Of a stretch of DNA of 45,753 nt, positions 16,172 to 24,929 are shown one piece after another. Source of the DNA: Bryobacterales bacterium (GTDB lineage: Bacteria > Acidobacteriota > Terriglobia > Bryobacterales > Bryobacteraceae). The stretch is taken from assembly GCA_020852175.1 (NCBI GenBank), contig JADZBH010000069.1:1-45753 (forward strand), read 5' to 3'. The translations under genes were made by a program, and so were the position numbers. The notes under the pieces are model-generated. The model was not told the DNA's origin and made no database searches. It saw nothing but the letters and a program-made list of their open reading frames with translations. The first letter of the stretch is position 1. Every line of letters begins with the position of its first letter.

Positions 16172-16186
16172 GCCGCGAGCGGGCTC
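16170..16186. terminator. Weak stem-loop between convergent genes
   Basis: GAGCC (16170-16174) pairs with GGCTC (16182-16186) around a 7-nt loop. It lies exactly between the VWFA gene and the convergent crystallin-like gene. There is no T-run on either side, so termination activity is doubtful. Confidence 0.25.
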
Positions 16187-16189
16187 TCC

Positions 16190-16966
16190 TTACTCCACGC
16201 GCAGGCTGGCGGCGCGCTCGTCGAAGTCGGACACATAGTAGGCGCCGCGGGCGGTGCGCAGGTCCGGCTCGCTGCGAGTGAGACGGGCGGAAGCGCCGCT
16301 GTAATTGTGAGCGTCGAACAGCACGGCCGCCTGCGCGGAACCAACCAGCCGCATGCTCCGAAAGCGCCGCCGCTCGGATCCCAGGTCGGCCGAGGCGCTA
16401 CCGCTCGCAAAACAATAAGGCGTGCCGCCATAGTTGGTCTGCATGTAAAAACAGGCCCCGTTGGGCACCGAGGCGACGGGCGAGACGATGGTGCTGGCGG
16501 CAGGCGGCGCGGCGGGTGTGGGTGAAAACGGCGGAACGCCGGCTGCTCCTGAAGGGGGCGTGCCTGTCCCGGCGGCGCCCGGTGTATCGAAGAAACCGCC
16601 GGTGGAGATGCCGTTGCCGGGTGGCGCGGCGGCAGGCGGAGGTGCGGACGGCGGAACCGTCACGGCAGCCGATGGCGCGGCCGCGGGCAGCGGGATGGTC
16701 TCGAAATCCTTCGCGGCCACTTCGAACAGCGTGCCCGAGGCGCGATAGACGATCCGCAGGGTCTTCACGCGGCCGGGCGACGGATCGCTCACGCCCAGCG
16801 CGTCGAGCGTTACGGGAAGTTCACGCTTTCCCGCTGCCAGTGCGCCGCGCACCACTCCGGTGACGTCATGCAATTGGCCGGCGCCATAAGTGGCCAGCAC
16901 AATCTCCACGGGTTGGGCGCTGGCCATGCCGGCGGCAAGGCAAAGAGCGGCTGTGAGGCGAAACAT
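16190..16966 (-). CDS. Exported protein with beta/gamma-crystallin (peptidase inhibitor I36-like) C-terminus
   Basis: 258 residues; start chosen at the ATG giving a signal peptide (MFRLTAALCLAAGMASAQ), with GGAGGAAG upstream on this strand. The N-terminal domain (about 20-95) reads VEIVLATYGAGQLHDVT and LGVSDPSPGRVKTLRI, reminiscent of the small DUF3395-type domain, which I recall with moderate certainty. A Pro/Ala/Gly-rich linker spans about 95-165. The C-terminus (about 170-258) has two crystallin-like repeats: ACFYMQTNYGGTPYCF with LGSERRRFRSMRLVG, and AVLFDAHNYSGASARLTRS with DFDERAASLRVE. The fold often binds calcium or inhibits proteases. It is divergent from the ABC-F gene. A longer open frame extends upstream but overlaps that gene. 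Confidence 0.72.
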   Translation of the reverse strand: MFRLTAALCLAAGMASAQPVEIVLATYGAGQLHDVTGVVRGALAAGKRELPVTLDALGVSDPSPGRVKTLRIVYRASGTLFEVAAKDFETIPLPAAAPSAAVTVPPSAPPPAAAPPGNGISTGGFFDTPGAAGTGTPPSGAAGVPPFSPTPAAPPAASTIVSPVASVPNGACFYMQTNYGGTPYCFASGSASADLGSERRRFRSMRLVGSAQAAVLFDAHNYSGASARLTRSEPDLRTARGAYYVSDFDERAASLRVE

Positions 16967-17053
16967 GCGGCAGTTCACTTCCTCCACGATAGCCGAATGG
17001 GGCGGCACGCGGGCGCGGCGGACCAGGGACGGTCTGCTAGCTTGGAGTATCGG

Positions 17054-18688
17054 ATGATTTCTTTTTCCAATATCAACAAACAGTATGGCCGCCAGTTGGT
17101 TTTCGTGGAAGCGTCGTTCCAGTTGAACCCCGGTGAAAAGGTGGGCCTGGTGGGTCCCAATGGCGCTGGCAAGACGACGCTGTTCCGGATGGTGGTGGGC
17201 GAGGAAGCCCCGGACGATGGCGAAGTCACCGTCCCCAAAAAACTGACCATCGGCTACTTCCGGCAGGATGTCGAGGAGATGACGGGCCGCTCGACGCTGG
17301 ACGAGGCCATCGCCGGCAGCGGACGCGCGGGCGAGTTGCACCACGAACTCGAAGAGTTGCAACGGGCGCTGGAGGATCCCGCGCGCGCAGCGGAGATGGA
17401 CGCCATCCTCGATCGTTTCGGCCATGCGCAGGAGGAGTATCAGCACTTGGGCGGCTACACACTGGAGGCGCAGGCGCGCGAGGTGCTGCACGGTTTGGGC
17501 TTCGGCGATGGGCAGATCGACGGGGACGTGGGCGCGCTCTCGGGCGGCTGGAAGATGCGGGTAGCCTTGGCCCGAGTGCTGCTCGGCCGGCCCGACGTGC
17601 TGCTGATGGACGAGCCCACCAACCACCTGGATCTCGAATCGATCATCTGGCTGGAACAGTTCCTGAAGGGTTACCAGGGCGCGCTGCTGATGACCTCGCA
17701 CGACCGTGAGTTCATGAACCGGATCGTGTCGCGCATCGCCGAGATCGACGGCGGCGAAATCATCGTCTACTCGGGGAACTACGACTTTTACATGCACGAA
17801 CGGTCCCTGCGCGAAGCCAACCAGCAGGCGGCCTTCGCCCGGCAGCAGGCCATGCTGGCCAAGGAGCAGCGGTTCATCGAACGTTTCAAGACGCACGCGG
17901 CCAGGGCGGCGCAGGTGCAAAGCCGCATCAAGGCGCTGGACAAGATCGAGAAGCTCGAACTGCCGAAGAAGAGGCAGGTGGTGAAGTTCGAGTTCCGTAC
18001 GCCGCCGCGTTCGGGCGACCAGGTGGCGCTGGTGGAGGGCATCTCCAAGGCGTATGGCGAGCGGCGGCTCTACGACAACTTCACACTGACGGTGCGGCGC
18101 GGGGAGCGGTGGGCGGTGATGGGCCGCAACGGCGCGGGCAAGACGACGTTGTTGAAGATGGTCGCCGGGGCCAGCGCGCCCGACGGCGGACAGGTGCGTA
18201 TGGGGGCGAGCGTGAACATGGGCTACTTCGCGCAGCAGTCGCTCGACGTACTGGAGGCGGACCTGACCATTGGCGAACAGTTGCAGAAGGACTTCCCCAT
18301 GGACAGCCTGGGCGCGTTACGGACGCTGGCCGGGGCGTTTCAATTCTCCGGCGACGACGTGGACAAGAAGATCCGGGCCCTGTCCGGCGGCGAGAAGACG
18401 CGCCTGGCCATGGCGCGTATGCTGTACAACCCGCCGAATTTCCTGGTGCTGGACGAGCCAACCAACCACCTGGACCTGGCCACGAAAGAGATGCTGATCG
18501 AGGCGCTGCGGGAATTCGAGGGAACCATGCTGTTCGTGTCGCATGACCGGACGTTCCTGCGCGGCCTCGGCTCCCGCGTGCTGGAACTGGGCGGCGAAAG
18601 CGGCACGGGCGCTCCGCTGCTGTATCCGGGGACCTACGAAGAATATGTGACGCAGACCGGCCATGAAGCGCCGGGGATTTACCACTAA
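17054..18688 (+). CDS. ABC-F family ATPase (ribosome-associated type)
   Basis: 544 residues from ATG 17054 with GGAG at 17044-17047. There are two nucleotide-binding domains in one chain and no membrane segment. Domain 1 has Walker A GPNGAGKTT (34-42), signature LSGGWKMRVALARVLL and Walker B VLLMDEPTNHLD. Domain 2 has GRNGAGKTTLLKM, LSGGEKTRLAMARML and FLVLDEPTNHLD. Between them is a charged helical linker (QQAMLAKEQRFIERFKTHAA) typical of the P-site tRNA-interaction motif. ABC-F proteins act on ribosomes in translation or antibiotic protection. Which subfamily (Uup, EttA, YheS/YbiT) cannot be settled by eye. An upstream extension of the frame lies in the divergent gene's region and is rejected. 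Confidence 0.93.
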   Translation: MISFSNINKQYGRQLVFVEASFQLNPGEKVGLVGPNGAGKTTLFRMVVGEEAPDDGEVTVPKKLTIGYFRQDVEEMTGRSTLDEAIAGSGRAGELHHELEELQRALEDPARAAEMDAILDRFGHAQEEYQHLGGYTLEAQAREVLHGLGFGDGQIDGDVGALSGGWKMRVALARVLLGRPDVLLMDEPTNHLDLESIIWLEQFLKGYQGALLMTSHDREFMNRIVSRIAEIDGGEIIVYSGNYDFYMHERSLREANQQAAFARQQAMLAKEQRFIERFKTHAARAAQVQSRIKALDKIEKLELPKKRQVVKFEFRTPPRSGDQVALVEGISKAYGERRLYDNFTLTVRRGERWAVMGRNGAGKTTLLKMVAGASAPDGGQVRMGASVNMGYFAQQSLDVLEADLTIGEQLQKDFPMDSLGALRTLAGAFQFSGDDVDKKIRALSGGEKTRLAMARMLYNPPNFLVLDEPTNHLDLATKEMLIEALREFEGTMLFVSHDRTFLRGLGSRVLELGGESGTGAPLLYPGTYEEYVTQTGHEAPGIYH

Positions 18689-18699
18689 AGCGAAACGGC

Positions 18700-19458
18700 A
18701 TGCGAACTTTTTTGCGAATACTGTTTTTGACGGCGGCCATGGCGATGGCGATGGGGGCTGCCGGACAGATGCCCGCGGACCCCGATCTGGCGCGGGATTT
18801 GCAGTGGATCACCTATTCCGGCGACCATGCCGTGACACGCCGCTGGGGTGTACACTTCGAGGCCAGTCTGCGCCTGGAAGACGACTCGGCATGGACGCAG
18901 TGGCTGCTGCGTCCTGGCGTGAGCTATCAACTCGGACGGCATGTTCAGTTGTCGGCCTGGTACGCGCATACGGCCACTCACGCGCAAGGATTTTCCGGAC
19001 GCGACGGGGCGCAACCCGAGCACCGCCTCCAACAGCAGCTCACCGTGGCGCAACCCTTCCGGCGCTGGCGGCTGACGCACCGTTTCCGCCTGGACCAGCG
19101 CTTCCTGGGCAGCGGCACGGTGGGGGGCGCGGAGCGCGTGTGGCGCCTGCAACACCGTCCGCGGTACATGGTGCGTCTGGAGGCGCCGTTGCGGAACACC
19201 GACGGTCCAGGCAGCGTGTATGCGGCTTTTTCCAACGAACTGTTGTTCCGTCTCGGCTATGCCGGCCAGTCGGCGCTCGATCAAAACCGCTTCTACGGCG
19301 GGTTGGGCGTACGCCCGTCCCGGCCGCTCGTCATCGAAGCCGGCTTGATGCACCAGCGCTATCAACCCCTGGCGGGCGGGGCCGCGCAAAACAACGTGGT
19401 GCTGCTGGTGACGGTGAAGAACCAGATGCCGTTGCGGCGGCTGCTCGGGTTGGAGTAG
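18700..19458 (+). CDS. DUF2490 exported protein, probable outer-membrane beta-barrel
   Basis: 252 residues, starting 11 nt after the ABC-F stop, so probably co-transcribed. A signal peptide (FLRILFLTAAMAMAMGAAGQ) is followed by DUF2490 features: DLARDLQWITYSGDHAVTRR, WTQWLLRPGVSYQL, EHRLQQQLTVAQPFRRWRLT and FRLDQRFLG. Alternating hydrophobic and polar residues and the R-x-R-rich strands fit a small 10-12 strand barrel. Function of the family is unknown. No aromatic C-terminal residue is present (ends GLE). Confidence 0.82.
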   Translation: MRTFLRILFLTAAMAMAMGAAGQMPADPDLARDLQWITYSGDHAVTRRWGVHFEASLRLEDDSAWTQWLLRPGVSYQLGRHVQLSAWYAHTATHAQGFSGRDGAQPEHRLQQQLTVAQPFRRWRLTHRFRLDQRFLGSGTVGGAERVWRLQHRPRYMVRLEAPLRNTDGPGSVYAAFSNELLFRLGYAGQSALDQNRFYGGLGVRPSRPLVIEAGLMHQRYQPLAGGAAQNNVVLLVTVKNQMPLRRLLGLE

Positions 19459-19472
19459 GCCCTCACGGCGAT

Positions 19473-19838
19473 TCAACCGGCCTTGGCGGCCTGCGCGGCC
19501 ATGGTCTTCCATGCCTCCTCGTCGCGGCCGATGCTCACCAGGCTGCCTGCACGGACCAGAGGCAGGCGAAGCAGGGCCGGATCGGTTTCGATGCGGCGGA
19601 TCAAATCGGGATCGGTCATGCGCAGGTGGGCCAGTCCGGCGTCGACGTACGACTTCCCTTCCCTGTCGATGAGGCTCTGCAGGGTGAACCGGTCCAGGAA
19701 GCGTTTCAATTCGCCCGGGGCCAGGGGTTTCACCTTCAGATCCACCAGTTGCAGGTCGATCCGGCGCTCCTTGAAGAAGCGCTCCGCGGCGCGCGTGGCC
19801 TGGGAATTCTTCAGGCCGAAGATCTGAACGCGAAGCAT
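19473..19838 (-). CDS. ArsC/Spx-like thioredoxin-fold protein lacking the catalytic cysteine
   Basis: 121 residues, close to the ArsC family length. The N-terminus VQIFGLKNSQATRAAERFF aligns with the ArsC start, where a Cys normally begins the active-site loop; here it is Asn11, and the whole protein has no cysteine. The remainder (FFKERRIDLQLVDLKVKPL; GELKRFLDRF; LVRAGSLVSIGRDEEAWK) keeps the family pattern, including the R-x-G segment. Arsenate reduction is therefore unlikely; a binding or regulatory role in the manner of Spx is possible. It converges on the DUF2490 gene with 14 nt between. A CACAAT box lies 9 nt before its start on this strand. Confidence 0.8.
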   Translation of the reverse strand: MLRVQIFGLKNSQATRAAERFFKERRIDLQLVDLKVKPLAPGELKRFLDRFTLQSLIDREGKSYVDAGLAHLRMTDPDLIRRIETDPALLRLPLVRAGSLVSIGRDEEAWKTMAAQAAKAG

Positions 19839-19884
19839 ACAGTTTCGATTGTGGCAGAGCGGCGCGGGCGCGCGGCCGGCCGCC

Positions 19885-21270
19885 TCAGCCGTAAATGAAC
19901 TCGGCCGAAGCCGTACAGGAAACCGACGGCGTCAGCCGCACCCAGTGCGCGCTGAAGGCGCCCGGAAATTCGTGATGCACATAGGAGCCTCCGGAAACGG
20001 CGATCCGTTCATAAGTGACCCAGGAGCCATCGCCCAGGAAATCGATCTCGACGTGAAACGTGCAACTCTTGCCAGCGGTCAGGTGGAGCGCCTTGCGGTC
20101 GAACCCGGTCATCAGGAACGGGTCTGAGGGCTGGTTGGCGGTGACGGCGGCTTTGCGCCACGGGCCTCCCCAGCCGGCGGGCTTGCCCCAGGACCACAGA
20201 TCGTCCGTCTTTCCGTACCAGATGCCGGACTGGGGCTGGCCGCCAAGAGGGTTGTTGTTGTTGTTCGGCGAACCTTCGTTGCCGCCAAATGCCAGCAGAC
20301 CGCGGAACGGCGTGTAATCGGGGATCGTGCGCAGGTGGGCGCAGATGGGTTTCACGCCCCAGATGTGGCCTCCAAAGGGCGCTGGCTGAAGTTCGTAGAA
20401 CATGCCATGGATGTCCATCAGGAAGTGTTCGGTTTCCACCTCGCGAATGCGCATCCATTCGGTCTGCCAGGCGTGGTTGAAGCGATTGCTGGACTTGGGC
20501 AGCCGGTAGCGCTGCCACTCACCCTTCACCAGTGCCCAGAACAGAACCGAGCTTTCGTCCCATCCCGTGGCGAACAGAACGCTGCCGAGATTGCCGCGGG
20601 CCGCGACATCCATATGGGGCTTGCGCGAAAGCGCACGCCAGGCTTTGCCGTCGTACTCAAACAATCCGGCCTGCGTGTCGCCAAATTCGTAGAAACCGTT
20701 GTTGGTCACCACCATGCGCCCCTGCGCCGTGAAACCGCCCTTGAAGTGAGGCCGCTGTTTGATCTGGAACCGCTCCACAAGGTCGTCGATCTGGCGCGAC
20801 TGGTGCGTGTTCACGTCGTGCTCAAACAGCAAGCCTTCCATCGTGAGGAAGTAGACGCGGTTGGCCGGATCGCTCAGATGGGGCATGGTGGTGGTGAGAC
20901 GATGTTCGGCCAGGACGGGCAGGAAGCGGTGGTTGCCACGGTCGTCGATGGCGTAGGGGCCGAGGAAGACCTGGTTCGACGGTGCGTGGACCAGACGGTT
21001 GGCGTGCGTGCCGTCGTGTTGATGGACCGCGACGGCTTCAAACCGGTCGTCGATGCGATAGAGGCAGAGTCCCGTTCCGGTGTCCTTCTTGTGGGAGTTA
21101 TAGGTGACGGCCCACAGCGCATCGGCCCAGGGCATGAGGGCGCCGACGCCGCACTCCGAGCGCGGACCAGCGGTGTGCGAGGCAAGGCCGGTGTTGGGCA
21201 GGCCCGCGAACCGGGTTTGGGCGGCCGCGGCGGCGGGGAGAAGCGAAAGAAGGGATCGTCGGGACAACAT
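19885..21270 (-). CDS. Exported protein of unknown function
   Basis: 461 residues; I chose the ATG giving MLSRRSLLSLLPAAAAAQ, a twin-arginine-like or Sec signal peptide, rather than an in-frame start 15 codons upstream. The mature protein has repeated short hydrophobic strands with aromatic turns (ALWAVTYNSHKKDTGTGLCL; NQVFLGPYAIDD; VYFLTMEGLLFEHDV; AGLFEYDGKAWRAL), which suggests a beta-propeller. The C-terminal ~100 residues look like a separate beta-sandwich (FHVEIDFLGDGSWVTYERI). The family is not recognised; similar proteins in Acidobacteriota and Planctomycetes are annotated only as hypothetical. It is divergent from the second TonB-like gene. A run of five Asn (about residues 365-369) marks a loop. 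Confidence 0.7.
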   Translation of the reverse strand: MLSRRSLLSLLPAAAAAQTRFAGLPNTGLASHTAGPRSECGVGALMPWADALWAVTYNSHKKDTGTGLCLYRIDDRFEAVAVHQHDGTHANRLVHAPSNQVFLGPYAIDDRGNHRFLPVLAEHRLTTTMPHLSDPANRVYFLTMEGLLFEHDVNTHQSRQIDDLVERFQIKQRPHFKGGFTAQGRMVVTNNGFYEFGDTQAGLFEYDGKAWRALSRKPHMDVAARGNLGSVLFATGWDESSVLFWALVKGEWQRYRLPKSSNRFNHAWQTEWMRIREVETEHFLMDIHGMFYELQPAPFGGHIWGVKPICAHLRTIPDYTPFRGLLAFGGNEGSPNNNNNPLGGQPQSGIWYGKTDDLWSWGKPAGWGGPWRKAAVTANQPSDPFLMTGFDRKALHLTAGKSCTFHVEIDFLGDGSWVTYERIAVSGGSYVHHEFPGAFSAHWVRLTPSVSCTASAEFIYG

Positions 21271-21354
21271 GTAACTAAGGATACAGAGGACCGTATCCAC
21301 CGGTCCGGCCGCCAACAGGAGGAGAGCACGCGCCGCACTCCTCCGCGAGTCTTA

Positions 21355-21360
21355 TATACT
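21355..21360 (+). promoter_or_regulatory. -10-like TATACT for the second TonB-like gene
   Basis: TATACT fits the -10 consensus in 5 of 6 positions. A start near 21367 would place both hairpins described at 21371-21404 at the very 5' end of the mRNA. No clear -35 is seen. Confidence 0.4.
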
Positions 21361-21370
21361 GGCTCGGACA

Positions 21371-21404
21371 AGTCCCTTCAATGGGACTACTTCAGGGGAG
21401 TAGT
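21371..21404 (+). promoter_or_regulatory. Two mutually exclusive hairpins in the leader of the TonB-like gene
   Basis: Hairpin 1: AGTCCC (21371-21376) pairs with GGGACT (21383-21388), 6-nt loop. Hairpin 2: ACTACT (21386-21391) pairs with AGTAGT (21399-21404), 7-nt loop. Both stems are perfect, and they share 21386-21388, so only one can form fully. Hairpin 2 holds the ribosome-binding sequence AGGGGAG (21394-21400) in its loop and stem and ends right at the ATG (21405). Hairpin 1 would free it. This is the layout of a translational switch, though stems of 6 bp are short and could be chance. Confidence 0.4.
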
Positions 21405-24400
21405 ATGATTCGACACATTGTTCGCCTTTTGGCGGGTTTGAGCGTTGCGCTCTGCGTGCACGCGCAGGATCCTCGCGGATTCATTCGAGGCACGGTGACC
21501 GATACCACCGGGGCTGTGATTGCCGGCGTGAAGGTGCGCGCCACGGCCAACGAAACCGGCGTGGCCGCCGTGGCCGAAACCAACGCGGCAGGTCAATATA
21601 ATCTGCCCTACCTCATCTCCGGCATGTACAAGATCACCGTGGAGCATACGGGCTTCAAGTCGTTCCTGCGCAATCAGGTGGAGGTGCGCGTGAGCGAAAC
21701 CCTGGAACTGCCCATTCAATTGGAGGTGGGCGCTGTCAGCGAAACGGTGGAGGTGCGCGACACCTCGCCGACGCTGGAAACCACGAACGCCTCGCTCGGA
21801 CTGGTGATGGACCAGCGGCGCATTTCGGAACTGCCGCAACGCGGCGCCAACCCTCTTGAACTCACCCTGCTGGCGCCCGGCGTCGCCAACACGACCAACC
21901 TGCGCCTGCGTAAGTCCATGGCCCCGGAAGCGACTTCCGACATCAGCGCCGACGGCGCGGGCCGCTACAACAACGAGTTCCAGATTGACGGCATCTCGAA
22001 TACCGCCGCCGACCGGGGCAGGGGCTATGCGCGAGTCGCCTATGCGCCGCCGGCCTCGGCCGTGCGTGAGTTCAAGATGCAAACCTCCGCGTACGACGCC
22101 TCCATCGGCCACACCATGGGCTCGGTGGTGAACGTCTCCACGGCGAGCGGAACCAATGAACTGCACGGCGAGGGGCACTGGTTCCTGCGCCACTCGGCGC
22201 TCGACGCTCCGAATTTCTTCAACAACAAGAACAATACGCCCCAACCGGTGTATCAGGACAATCGCTATGGCCTCTCCGTGGGCGGGCCTCTGACGATTCC
22301 CAAGCTTTACGACGGACGCAACCGTACGTTCTTCTTCTATGCATTCGAAGGGAACCAGTTCGGAGTGCCGACGCAGTTTTCGCTCACCGTGCCCACGGCG
22401 CAGCAGCGCAACGGCGATTTTTCACAACTTCTGGGGCTTTCCAACGCCAACTACCAGGTCTACGACCCATCGACCACCGTCCCGGCGGCCGGCGGACGCT
22501 TTGCCCGCCAGCCGTTCGCGGGCAACGTGATTCCCCGCAGCCGCCTGGATACGCTGGGCGCCAACCTGGCAAACCTCTACCCTCTGCCGAATGCACCGAA
22601 CACGGCCACCGCCGATGGGCGCAACAACTACTTCAGCGCCCCGAAGGCGATTCAGAAGACCTATTCCAACCTGCTGCGCTTTGACCACGCCATCAACGAG
22701 AATCACCGCGTGTTTCTGCGCGTCCACTATGATTTCTGGAAAGAAAACAAGAACCACCACTATTTGAACGAGATCAACGGCATCCATCAGAACCGCCCCA
22801 ATCGGGGCGTTGCATTGGACGACGTAGTGGTGCTGAATCCCACCACGGTCCTCAACCTGCGCTATGGCTTTACCAGCACGAAGTGGTGGCAGTACCGCAC
22901 CTCGCGCGGCTTTGACCTCGCCAGCCTTGGTTTTTCGCCCCAACTGATTGCCTTGACCGAAAAGGGACAGGCTCCGCTGCCGCGCATCACGCCCGGCGCC
23001 TACAGCCCTTTGTCGAACTGGGAGGAACCGGGAGACGGGGTGAACTCAAGCCTGACCCACTCCGTCACGGCCAACATCACCAAGATGCACGGCAACCACT
23101 CCATCCGGTTCGGTCCTGAATACCGCGTCTACCGCAGCTTCAACAACCGGCGCCCGATCGGCGTCTCGCCGGATCTGTCGTTCACCAATACGTACACGCG
23201 CGGGCCTCTGGACAACTCGCCCACGGCTCCCATCGGGCAGGATCTGGCCGCGATGCTGCTCGGCATCCCCGCTGGCAGCATGGAGGTGGCGGCCAATTCG
23301 GCGCTTCAAAACCAGTATCTCGGGCTCTACGTCCACGACGACTGGAAAATGACGCGGCGCCTTACGGTGAACCTGGGTTTGCGCTACGAAGTGGAGACTC
23401 CCATCACGGAGCGGTACAACAGGCTCCAGGCCGGCTTCGACGAGACGACGCCGAGCCCGATCGACGCGCAGGCGCGCACAAATTATGCGCGCAGCCCCAT
23501 TCCCGAACTGCCCGCTTCGGCGTTCAAAGCGCTGGGCGGACCCACCTGGGTGAACCAGGGCGGCGTGGGGCGCAGTCCGTTCCTCGGCGAAAAGAATAAC
23601 TTCATGCCGCGCATCGGGTTTGCTTACCAACTGGCCAAGGAAACCATCGTCCGCGGCGGCTATGGCATCTTTTACAACTCTCTGGGTGTGAATACGATTC
23701 TGCCGCTTCAGACCGGGTTCGCGCAGGCGACGCCGATTCAGGCCTCGCTCGACAGCGGTTTGACCTACCAGGCGACCACGGCCAATCCGTTCCCCGCGGG
23801 CCTCATTCAGCCTCAGGGACCCTCGGGCGGACTCTCGACCAACCTTGGCCAAAGCCTGACCACGTATCTGCGCCCGAACAAGCAAGGGTATGCGCAGCGC
23901 TGGTCTCTCGGCGTTCAGCATGTGCTGCCGGGGCAGTTGCTGCTCGACACATCGTATGTCGCCAATCGGGGCACGCGCCTCGACGTCCAACGTGAGATGA
24001 ATGCCGTTCCGGCCCAATATCTGAGCCGCTTGCCCTCGCGCGACCAGACTCGCATCGATTTTCTGAGCCAGCAGTTCCCCAATCCATTCCGCGGCACGAA
24101 CCCCATCTATGGCGCCAATATCAGCCGCGCCAACCTGCTGCGTCCCTATCCGCATTTCGGCAGCCTCTCGCGGGAGGAGCCCATCGGCTACTCCTGGTAC
24201 CACTCGCTCCAGGTGCGCGCCGAGCGCCGTTTTCTGCAGGGTTTCACGTTCCAGCTCGCCTATACTTTTTCCAAGGTGATGGAGGCGGTGGAGTTCATGA
24301 ACGAAGCCGACACCACGCCGTATGAGAGCGTCAGCGCGTTTGACCGCCCGCACCGTATTGCCTCCAGCGGAATTTGGGAGGTCCCCATCGGCAAAGGAAG

Positions 24401-24878
24401 AAGGTTTGCCAATGCTCTGCCGCGTCCGGTTGACTTTTTCCTGGGTGGCTGGCAAATTGGCGCGGTGGTCGCGCTGCAGGCGGGCGGCCCGATGGGATTC
24501 GGCAACGCCATCTTCAACGGCGACATCAAGAACATTTCATTGGCAAAGGATCAGCGGGATGTTGACCGGTGGTTCAATATCGACGCCGGCTTCAACCGGA
24601 ACGCGAATCAGCAGTTGGCCTCTAACTACCGGCTATTTCCGATGCGCTTCAGCGGTGTACGCTCGCCTGGGCAGAATAGCTGGGACTTCTCGATCGTGAA
24701 GAATTTTCACATCAGGGAGCCGTTCAAGGCGCAGTTCCGCGCCGACGCCTACAACGCCTGGAATCACACGAACCTCAACGCTCCGAACACGACGCCCACC
24801 AACACGGCGTTCGGCCGCATCACAGGGACGGCCGGCGATGCGCGCAACTGGCAGATGTCGCTCAAGGTTATGTTCTGA
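21405..24878 (+). CDS. TonB-dependent receptor-like outer-membrane protein with carboxypeptidase-regulatory domain
   Basis: 1157 residues from ATG 21405 (ribosome site AGGGGAG 5-11 nt upstream). The signal peptide (VRLLAGLSVALCVHAQ) is followed by a carboxypeptidase-regulatory-like sandwich (FIRGTVTDTTGAVIAGVKVR; YNLPYLISGMYKITVEHTGF), a plug with ISELPQRGANPLELTLLAPG and YNNEFQIDGISNTA, then MGSVVNVSTASGTNELHGEG, and a long barrel with many aromatic strands. It ends DARNWQMSLKVMF, with a terminal Phe as expected for barrel insertion. It has the same overall architecture as the gene at 3404-6487 but is clearly a different paralogue. Substrate is unknown. It is followed after 51 nt by a lipoprotein gene on the same strand. 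Confidence 0.88.
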   Translation: MIRHIVRLLAGLSVALCVHAQDPRGFIRGTVTDTTGAVIAGVKVRATANETGVAAVAETNAAGQYNLPYLISGMYKITVEHTGFKSFLRNQVEVRVSETLELPIQLEVGAVSETVEVRDTSPTLETTNASLGLVMDQRRISELPQRGANPLELTLLAPGVANTTNLRLRKSMAPEATSDISADGAGRYNNEFQIDGISNTAADRGRGYARVAYAPPASAVREFKMQTSAYDASIGHTMGSVVNVSTASGTNELHGEGHWFLRHSALDAPNFFNNKNNTPQPVYQDNRYGLSVGGPLTIPKLYDGRNRTFFFYAFEGNQFGVPTQFSLTVPTAQQRNGDFSQLLGLSNANYQVYDPSTTVPAAGGRFARQPFAGNVIPRSRLDTLGANLANLYPLPNAPNTATADGRNNYFSAPKAIQKTYSNLLRFDHAINENHRVFLRVHYDFWKENKNHHYLNEINGIHQNRPNRGVALDDVVVLNPTTVLNLRYGFTSTKWWQYRTSRGFDLASLGFSPQLIALTEKGQAPLPRITPGAYSPLSNWEEPGDGVNSSLTHSVTANITKMHGNHSIRFGPEYRVYRSFNNRRPIGVSPDLSFTNTYTRGPLDNSPTAPIGQDLAAMLLGIPAGSMEVAANSALQNQYLGLYVHDDWKMTRRLTVNLGLRYEVETPITERYNRLQAGFDETTPSPIDAQARTNYARSPIPELPASAFKALGGPTWVNQGGVGRSPFLGEKNNFMPRIGFAYQLAKETIVRGGYGIFYNSLGVNTILPLQTGFAQATPIQASLDSGLTYQATTANPFPAGLIQPQGPSGGLSTNLGQSLTTYLRPNKQGYAQRWSLGVQHVLPGQLLLDTSYVANRGTRLDVQREMNAVPAQYLSRLPSRDQTRIDFLSQQFPNPFRGTNPIYGANISRANLLRPYPHFGSLSREEPIGYSWYHSLQVRAERRFLQGFTFQLAYTFSKVMEAVEFMNEADTTPYESVSAFDRPHRIASSGIWEVPIGKGRRFANALPRPVDFFLGGWQIGAVVALQAGGPMGFGNAIFNGDIKNISLAKDQRDVDRWFNIDAGFNRNANQQLASNYRLFPMRFSGVRSPGQNSWDFSIVKNFHIREPFKAQFRADAYNAWNHTNLNAPNTTPTNTAFGRITGTAGDARNWQMSLKVMF

Positions 24879-24929
24879 GGCCAGCCCGGCGGGTTGAGTC
24901 ATCCCGGCCGCCGAATGCGCCATCCGGGC

